Below are positions 58,868 to 64,000 of a DNA stretch of 64,000 bases, one piece after another. The notes under the pieces were generated by a model. The model did not search any database. It had not been told where the DNA came from and saw nothing but the letters and a program-made list of their open reading frames with translations. A program made the position numbers and the translations under genes. The number at the start of each line of letters is the position of its first letter. Position 1 is the first letter of the stretch. The DNA is from JAAYZB01 sp035379945 (GTDB lineage Bacteria > Bacillota_I > Bacilli_A > Izemoplasmatales > Hujiaoplasmataceae). Location: NCBI GenBank assembly GCA_035379945.1, contig DAOSWG010000005.1, positions 1 through 64,000 on the forward strand. The letters are read 5' to 3'.

Positions 58868-61219
58868 GTGGAACAGTATGACGTACTGGTAATCGGTTCT
58901 GACATCGAATCATTGGTCAGCGCGCTTTTCCTTGCGCGCAAAATGCGAAGCGTTTCCGTCATCATCGATGGAAAGGAAAACCCGGATGGCGACAGCGAAG
59001 TCGAGATCACGGATCCGGAAAACAACAAATATCGTTTTGCCTACGATTCCGGGGCATTTGTTTCTGGATTGAACCAAAATGGATTGTTGGAAAAATATTT
59101 ACACGCGATCGGCATTGATACTGATTTGACCGGGGAAGTATCTGAATACGATATGGTGGAAACAACCGAAGGCGAGTTTCGAAAAAGAATCAATATTTTC
59201 GAACGCTTTCTGGTTTATCTCGTGCGTTATTATCCGAAACAAAGAGATGAAATTCATCGGTTTTTCCGAGATCTCGAAAAACATTACGAAAACTATGTCA
59301 TGCAACAGGAATACATGCTTAAGAATACCGATTATACTTTGACATCCCTGATGATCGAATGGGGCGATTACAGCCTCTCCGCTTTGCTCGGAAAATATTT
59401 TTCCGATCCGCTCATCACAAACGAGTTCATGATGAATTGTCAGTTGAATGGACTAAATTCCGACGATGTCAGCAGCTACAATTTTTTTTCTGGTTATTTT
59501 CTCGGTCTTAAAGAAGGCTTTTATTATTTGCCGGTCTCGGTGGATGGAATCAAGAAACTGTTGATGGAGAAGCTTAAAATCATCAATCCGAAAATTATCC
59601 AACACAGGCGGATCAAGGAATATGTCGGAGATGTAACCGGCCGGATAACACATGTCATAGATTCCACAAACAAGGAAATAGCCGCGAAACATATCATTGT
59701 CGGATCCAAGCCGGATCGATTTTATAAGAAGTATTTTCCCGATTTGACGGAACATCTCGAACTCATCGACAAGTTTCATCCGGGACTTGAATCCCCAACC
59801 CGGATAAGAACGGTTTATCTTGCTTTGAATCAAAAGCCGCACAACATCGGCATAACAGAAATGAATTACTGCTTTTCCTGTGCCGGGCTGGCAAAACCAT
59901 ATATTACCAGGCTGTTCAATTACAGTCTGTATGAACCGACATCTACGGGGGCCAAGAAAGGTGCTCTGTGTGTCGATTACGTTTATGATGAAAATACCGA
60001 AATCGGCGAACAAGAAATATTGGCGCAGATCTACAGCAAATTCCCGAAATTGAAAAAAACCATAGTCGGGATCAAACAAGGAAACCCGCGCGAACTATCC
60101 GCCATGGTCAGTCTGGACGAGGTCAGAAGAGGGCTAACGATAAACGAGGAGATAGCGATCGAAGCATCCGAACACCTGATGTTTTTCGACAATCTCCATT
60201 TGACGGGCAGCTGGGTTCGTCCAGAAGCCGGACTGTTCGGACGGTTCCATACCGGCGTTGTTTTGGGAGACAAAATCGAAGAAAGTCTGTATTACGGAGA
60301 AAACGACGATTCTTTCTATTATCTCACCAACGACGAAATCATGGTCATGCTCAAACACAACTATGGACGCAAGACTCTCGGCAAATTGGAAAACCATATC
60401 AATTTCCAAATCGGAAAGAGCAGTTATTATGTCCGCATCAAGGATAAAAACCTGACTATTCACAGAGGGGAATATCCCCATCCGGATTTGACAATATATA
60501 CAACAAACGATAAGTTGTCTAATTTACTACTGAAAAAAGTCTGTTTTGAAAACGTCATGGAATCCGGCGGTCTGAAGTACACGGGATCATCCGAACTTCT
60601 CTATAAGGTTGTCGATGCGTTCGAGCTGGACGATTGTAAGAAAACAGAAGTCAAATTCCAGCCCAAACTGCCAGTGAAAAACGCTGGAGCAAAATTGATG
60701 TTCGTATATCTGCTGGCATTTTCCGCACTTGCTTTTCTATGTAATTTCATCGATATGATCTGGCTTGTGCCGTTCGCTCTCGGAATATCGCTAGCCATGG
60801 GATATTTGAAATGGCGGTTTTTCCGTAGAATATCCTGGTTTGAATTTTCATGGGCCGGAATTTACTTGGCGATGTTGTTTATGGCGATATTCTGGCAACC
60901 GTTCAATGTTTTGCATAACGACGACATGTTGCTGGGGCTGATGGGGGGAATGTTCTTCATATCCTGGATAATCAACCAGCCGATTGTCCACGATTTCCGT
61001 AAATATGATTACCGGGCAGACTATGCGGAAACAAAATTCTTCAAAACCGTCAACAACGGGATGACATTTGTCTGGGCATTGATTTTCCTGTTGATTCTTG
61101 GGGGCGTCCATGTTTCCGGCGATCGTTACGTCTCAGCTTGGTACAATCTGGTATTCCTGGGGATTTTTCTAACTTATTATTATCCGATCATCTATGTCAG
61201 CACCAACATCAAGAAATAA
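58868..61219 (+). CDS. Three-part fusion: CrtI-like flavoprotein, SCP2 lipid-binding domain, membrane domain
   Basis: The 783-aa protein starts at GTG 58868, with GGAGGTG six bases upstream. Residues 1-470 resemble phytoene desaturase/retinol saturase-type oxidoreductases: the N-terminal strand is YDVLVIGSDIESLVSALFLA and the C-terminal motif is LHLTGSWVRPEAGLFG. The FAD loop is degenerate, GSDIES in place of GxGxxG. Residues about 485-590 form an SCP2 domain, with LTIHRGEYPHPDLTIYTT and LKYTGSSELLYKVVDAF. Residues about 605-783 hold about six membrane helices. A role on a lipid or isoprenoid at the membrane is likely; substrate and redox activity are unknown. Confidence 0.8.
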   Translation: MEQYDVLVIGSDIESLVSALFLARKMRSVSVIIDGKENPDGDSEVEITDPENNKYRFAYDSGAFVSGLNQNGLLEKYLHAIGIDTDLTGEVSEYDMVETTEGEFRKRINIFERFLVYLVRYYPKQRDEIHRFFRDLEKHYENYVMQQEYMLKNTDYTLTSLMIEWGDYSLSALLGKYFSDPLITNEFMMNCQLNGLNSDDVSSYNFFSGYFLGLKEGFYYLPVSVDGIKKLLMEKLKIINPKIIQHRRIKEYVGDVTGRITHVIDSTNKEIAAKHIIVGSKPDRFYKKYFPDLTEHLELIDKFHPGLESPTRIRTVYLALNQKPHNIGITEMNYCFSCAGLAKPYITRLFNYSLYEPTSTGAKKGALCVDYVYDENTEIGEQEILAQIYSKFPKLKKTIVGIKQGNPRELSAMVSLDEVRRGLTINEEIAIEASEHLMFFDNLHLTGSWVRPEAGLFGRFHTGVVLGDKIEESLYYGENDDSFYYLTNDEIMVMLKHNYGRKTLGKLENHINFQIGKSSYYVRIKDKNLTIHRGEYPHPDLTIYTTNDKLSNLLLKKVCFENVMESGGLKYTGSSELLYKVVDAFELDDCKKTEVKFQPKLPVKNAGAKLMFVYLLAFSALAFLCNFIDMIWLVPFALGISLAMGYLKWRFFRRISWFEFSWAGIYLAMLFMAIFWQPFNVLHNDDMLLGLMGGMFFISWIINQPIVHDFRKYDYRADYAETKFFKTVNNGMTFVWALIFLLILGGVHVSGDRYVSAWYNLVFLGIFLTYYYPIIYVSTNIKK

Positions 61220-61243
61220 ATTCATGAGAAAGAGGCACTGATC

Positions 61244-62416
61244 ATGGCCTATTTGTTCATTTACATATCCCTTGGCGCGATGTTTCTTTTGATGGTTACG
61301 AGCGCCTTGGCCTATCACAAATTTAGCGTGTGGAAAACCATTCTCTTCTTTATTTCCGGAGGGGCTTTTATCATCATGCGCTTCTTTCCGGAGCTTGTAC
61401 CGTTTGTTTCCTTTGATGTCATAAAACCATATTACGAATACACACTTTACCTGATGGTGGCAATTTATGCGTTTACATTCAAACGAAAGATCAGGATAAC
61501 CAAGAATTTGACCGACTATGATTATTTCGAACTCGAAAAGGAACTCGATGAAATCAAAACGACTTCCGATTTGTTGCGTCTCAGGTATATTTCCACGATC
61601 GGCCTTATCAGCGAAGGTTTGATTTTCTATGATGACGATCTGACCGGTCTTTTCATCACCGATCAACTATCGCTACTGATCGGGAAAGGAAAAAACGATC
61701 TGGCAATGGAAGAATATGCCGATATCGTTCACAAAGACGACCGGGCCGCTTATCTGTCGACCATAAAAAAAGTCAGCAAGAAAAACCCGACTTATGATAT
61801 GAAGTATCGGATCGTCCGAGAAAACGTTTCGATTTGGATCGAAGAAAAAGGAAAAGCGTTCGAGTTTGACCGGAAGACCCAAATCATTTCCACTGTGAAA
61901 CCGATCGATATCAAACTGTTTCCGGATACGTCAATCCACGAAATCGACAGCCTTCCTTCGGAACAAAACCTGATCCAATATCTGACTCAGGCGATGAAGG
62001 AAACCGATCCATTCTATCTCATAATGATCCAACTCACCAACATTCCCGATATCAACAACCGGTTTGGACGTGATGTTGGCAATCTGATGATTGCGGAATA
62101 CATCAAAAAAATGCGATTCAATTTTGCTAAAGATGTTAACAGCATATTCCGGATAACCGGAATCCAGTTTGCCATAATCATCAAGGATCAGAAAAAATAC
62201 GAAGTACTTCACCGCGCGCTTCAAAGCGGCGGCGATCTTGTCAACCTGACACTATCCATCGGCGGTATCCAACAAGTTGTATATCCCAATCTGGGAATCA
62301 TAAAAAGAGAACCTTGGGATACATACACAATCAACGAATTGACGGGAATTGCCAACAAGTCTTTGGCGGAAGCCATTCACAACCCCAAGAAGAACTATTC
62401 CGTCTTCGGAGAGTGA
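61244..62416 (+). CDS. Membrane PAS protein with degenerate GGDEF domain
   Basis: This 390-aa protein has three N-terminal membrane segments (about 3-90), a short helical linker and a PAS-like domain (about 110-225, with HKDDRAAYLSTIKKV and MKYRIVRENVSIWIEE). A GGDEF-like domain follows (about 235-385). Where GGDEF should stand the sequence reads RITGIQFAII, so diguanylate cyclase activity is unlikely. The topology recalls the N-terminal half of GdpP, the c-di-AMP phosphodiesterase, but no DHH domain follows. AAAGAGG lies 8 bases before the ATG. It starts 25 bases after the SCP2 fusion gene, so the two are probably cotranscribed. Confidence 0.72.
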   Translation: MAYLFIYISLGAMFLLMVTSALAYHKFSVWKTILFFISGGAFIIMRFFPELVPFVSFDVIKPYYEYTLYLMVAIYAFTFKRKIRITKNLTDYDYFELEKELDEIKTTSDLLRLRYISTIGLISEGLIFYDDDLTGLFITDQLSLLIGKGKNDLAMEEYADIVHKDDRAAYLSTIKKVSKKNPTYDMKYRIVRENVSIWIEEKGKAFEFDRKTQIISTVKPIDIKLFPDTSIHEIDSLPSEQNLIQYLTQAMKETDPFYLIMIQLTNIPDINNRFGRDVGNLMIAEYIKKMRFNFAKDVNSIFRITGIQFAIIIKDQKKYEVLHRALQSGGDLVNLTLSIGGIQQVVYPNLGIIKREPWDTYTINELTGIANKSLAEAIHNPKKNYSVFGE

Positions 62417-62420
62417 TTTT

Positions 62421-63071
62421 ATGTATACGGCCTTGATAATGGCAGCCGGCCAAAGCGTGCGCAGCGGTCTGGGCCATAACAAAAACCTGCATCCCCTGAA
62501 AGGCAAGCCGATGATCCTTTACAGTGTGGAAAGATTTTTGGGCGATCCGGAATGCTCGGAAATCATTGTGGTCGTGAACAATGATGAAAAAGAAGAGTTT
62601 CTGAATGTGTTGCCAAAGAAAATCAGAGTCGCCGTCGGCGGCGATACGCGTCAGGAAAGCGTACTCGCCGGCCTGAGGCTTGTCAAGGAAGATGTCGTCA
62701 TGATCCATGACGGCGCGCGGCCGAATCTCAGCCGTCAAGCTTTGGAAAGATTAAAAGAAGGACTCCGTTTCCATTCCGCCGCGGCTTTGGCCATATCGGC
62801 GAGCGACACCCTTAAACTGGTACGTGATAACTTTGTTTTTGGCGATATCGACCGCGAATCGGTGAAAAGGCTTCAGACACCACAAGCATTTCCGACCGAC
62901 AGGATAATGGATGCCCATCGCAAGGCGCGTGACAACAACCGAACGTATACCGACGATGTTTCCGTTTACCAGAACGAAACGGGACTACCCATCTGGCTTG
63001 TCGAAGGAGAGCTAAAAAACATCAAGGCAACAACCTTTGAAGATATCAAGATATTGGAGGCATTGATATGA
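62421..63071 (+). CDS. ispD: 2-C-methyl-D-erythritol 4-phosphate cytidylyltransferase
   Basis: This 216-aa enzyme activates methylerythritol phosphate with CTP. The nucleotide loop is LIMAAGQSVRSGLGHNKNLH (about 5-24), slightly unlike the usual GxGxRMG. GGDTRQESVLAGL, VMIHDGARPNLSR and RLQTPQAFPTDRI are typical. I chose the ATG at 62421 (MYTALIM), with GGAGAGTGA upstream; the longer frame extends back into the GGDEF gene. It overlaps ispF by 4 bases. Confidence 0.93.
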   Translation: MYTALIMAAGQSVRSGLGHNKNLHPLKGKPMILYSVERFLGDPECSEIIVVVNNDEKEEFLNVLPKKIRVAVGGDTRQESVLAGLRLVKEDVVMIHDGARPNLSRQALERLKEGLRFHSAAALAISASDTLKLVRDNFVFGDIDRESVKRLQTPQAFPTDRIMDAHRKARDNNRTYTDDVSVYQNETGLPIWLVEGELKNIKATTFEDIKILEALI

Positions 63072-63559
63072 TACGAATCGGTTTTTCCAAAGATATCCAC
63101 CCGCTCGAAGAAGGGAAGCCCTTCATTCTTGGCGGCATCAAACTCGACTATCATAAGGGAGCCGTCGGCCATTCGGACGCCGACTGCCTGATGCATGCGA
63201 TCGCCGAATCGCTTCTGGGAGCTCTGGCCCTCGGAGATCTTGGCAAATTTTTTCCTAGCGATAATCCGGTGTATAAAGGATATGACTCCGGCCTTATTTT
63301 GAAGGAAGTATACGACTACATCAAAAAGAAAGGATACGAAGTCATCAATCTCGATTGCATGATTTCCCTGGAAAATCCCAAATTGCGTCCTTTGATCGAC
63401 GACATGCGAGCCAACATCGCCAGAATCATGGAAGTGCAGGTGGAGCGGATTTCCATCAAGGCGACCACCTATGAAGGCATCGGGCCGGTTGGCGAAGAGA
63501 AGGCCATAATCTGCGAAGCCGTCGTGTTGTTGGAAAACGAAGTATTCATGATGTTATGA
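63068..63559 (+). CDS. ispF: 2-C-methyl-D-erythritol 2,4-cyclodiphosphate synthase
   Basis: The 163-aa enzyme has metal ligands in the N-terminal FSKDIHPLEEGKPFILGG and in GHSDADCLMHAIAESLLGAL (about 37-56). GDLGKFFPSDNPVYKGYDS and the C-terminal ISIKATTYEGIGPVGEEKAI complete the trimeric IspF signature. Together with IspD and IspE it shows a non-mevalonate isoprenoid pathway. The order ispD-ispF is common, and a terminator follows. Confidence 0.96.
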   Translation: MIRIGFSKDIHPLEEGKPFILGGIKLDYHKGAVGHSDADCLMHAIAESLLGALALGDLGKFFPSDNPVYKGYDSGLILKEVYDYIKKKGYEVINLDCMISLENPKLRPLIDDMRANIARIMEVQVERISIKATTYEGIGPVGEEKAIICEAVVLLENEVFMML

Positions 63560-63577
63560 AAAAGGCTTCGGCCTTTT
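63560..63577 (+). terminator. Terminator of ispD-ispF
   Basis: AAAAGGC (63560-63566), loop TTCG, GCCTTTT (63571-63577), then TTCTTT. It starts directly after the ispF stop. Confidence 0.85.
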
Positions 63578-63647
63578 TTCTTTGCCAAGTGTTTTTACTT
63601 CATATTTTTTGAGAATGTGGTAAAATAAAATACTGGAGGGATAGGGC

Positions 63648-63932
63648 ATGATTGAAACCGAACACGGAAATTTCGAAATGATTAAAAACCACCGGGACGC
63701 CTTTATAATGGATGATTTCAACAAGCGCTATACCGACGCTTTCGATATTTATCCGTATGTCGTCGGCGATTATTCGGCCGGCATTTTACGTTTAAAAGGA
63801 TTCGCTCTCGAAGAAAAAACCAACAGTTACAGGACGATTCCCGATTATCTTGCGGAATCTTGTCCGATGAACTGCGCTTATTTTATTTTAAAAAATCCCA
63901 ATTACGACCCCAAGAAAAAACGGGACGAATAA
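63648..63932 (+). CDS. YutD family protein
   Basis: The 94-aa protein has FNKRYTDAFDIYPYVVGDYSAG and LRLKGFALEEK (read in two parts), then DYLAESCPMNCAYFILKNPN. These are the conserved blocks of the YutD family (DUF1027), small Firmicutes proteins of unknown function. GGAGGG lies 7 to 10 bases before the ATG. A -10-like TAAAAT lies about 20 bases upstream. The next gene starts 21 bases after its stop. Confidence 0.88.
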   Translation: MIETEHGNFEMIKNHRDAFIMDDFNKRYTDAFDIYPYVVGDYSAGILRLKGFALEEKTNSYRTIPDYLAESCPMNCAYFILKNPNYDPKKKRDE

Positions 63933-63953
63933 ACGAGAAAAGAAGAGGATAAC

Positions 63954-64000
63954 ATGACTTACGAAGAAATAATCGCCGAAGTCCAGGAAGTGATCAATGT
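63954..64000 (+). CDS. Start of an unidentified gene (truncated by the window end)
   Basis: ATG at 63954 with AAGAGGA about 4 bases upstream opens a frame that runs off the window after 15 complete codons (MTYEEIIAEVQEVIN). The sequence is too short to identify. The spacing suggests cotranscription with yutD. Confidence 0.55.
   Translation, partial: MTYEEIIAEVQEVIN

Noticed and set aside
53415..63559. Phage-defence island or secondary-metabolite cluster
   Set aside because: Genes are envelope glycosylation, c-di-AMP synthesis and isoprenoid enzymes; no nuclease, toxin, NRPS or PKS signatures were seen.

Overview
The window looks like a chromosomal segment around the replication origin of a low-to-moderate GC Firmicutes/Tenericutes-type bacterium. 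The evidence is the gene set (dnaA, dnaN, rpmH, rnpA, yidC, jag, recF, gyrB, gyrA, serS, pth, mfd, spoVG, prs), a T-box riboswitch, YutD and YolD family proteins, a non-mevalonate isoprenoid pathway and strong GGAGG ribosome binding sites. TGA is used as a stop (ispE, tyrA, recF), so the code is 11, not the mycoplasma code 4. A run of 100 N flanked by an exact 55-bp duplication shows that this is a draft, probably metagenomic, assembly.

Layout, left to right. 1-8.2 kb: an SPFH protein, then minus-strand genes: asnS with a DNA-alkylation-repair gene behind an Asn T-box, prs, spoVG, a membrane protein with ispE, and a YolD/Y-family polymerase pair. 8.3-15.4 kb: a complete phosphate regulon operon, pstS-pstC-pstA-pstB-phoU-phoP-phoR. 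Its PstS looks circularly permuted and its PstA carries an extra extracytoplasmic domain. 15.5-17.7 kb: punA, folD and a flavin reductase. 17.8-24.7 kb: a tightly overlapping plus-strand operon, tyrA-aroA-aroB-aroC-aroEK(fused)-aroQ-aroF, holding every step from DAHP to chorismate plus prephenate dehydrogenase. 25-29.1 kb: an aminotransferase, dnaN and dnaA on the minus strand. 29.1-29.5 kb: oriC with TTTTCCACA-type DnaA boxes.

Right of oriC nearly everything is on the plus strand, which fits two leading strands diverging from the origin. First come rpmH, rnpA, a YidC with an extra domain, jag, pth, an SDR interrupted by the assembly gap, and mfd. Then yaaA-recF-gyrB-gyrA-serS, which in Bacillus-like genomes follow dnaN but here lie across the origin. 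Next are hit/ppaX (minus), a lipid kinase with rsmA, and glyA, an ANTAR-domain regulator and glnA. The glnA leader contains a tandem hexaloop ANTAR target RNA. dusB and hflX (minus) follow.

53.4-64 kb is an envelope and signalling stretch: a YfhO-GT2-GtrA glycosylation trio, the diadenylate cyclase CdaA, a 783-aa fusion (degenerate CrtI-like oxidoreductase, SCP2 domain, membrane domain), a membrane PAS protein with a degenerate GGDEF domain, ispD-ispF, yutD and a truncated last gene. No tRNA, rRNA, CRISPR array, insertion sequence or prophage was seen.

The most interesting items are the permuted PstS, the oxidoreductase-SCP2-membrane fusion next to c-di-AMP signalling genes, the ANTAR regulator beside its own apparent RNA target at glnA, and the domain insertions in YidC and PstA.
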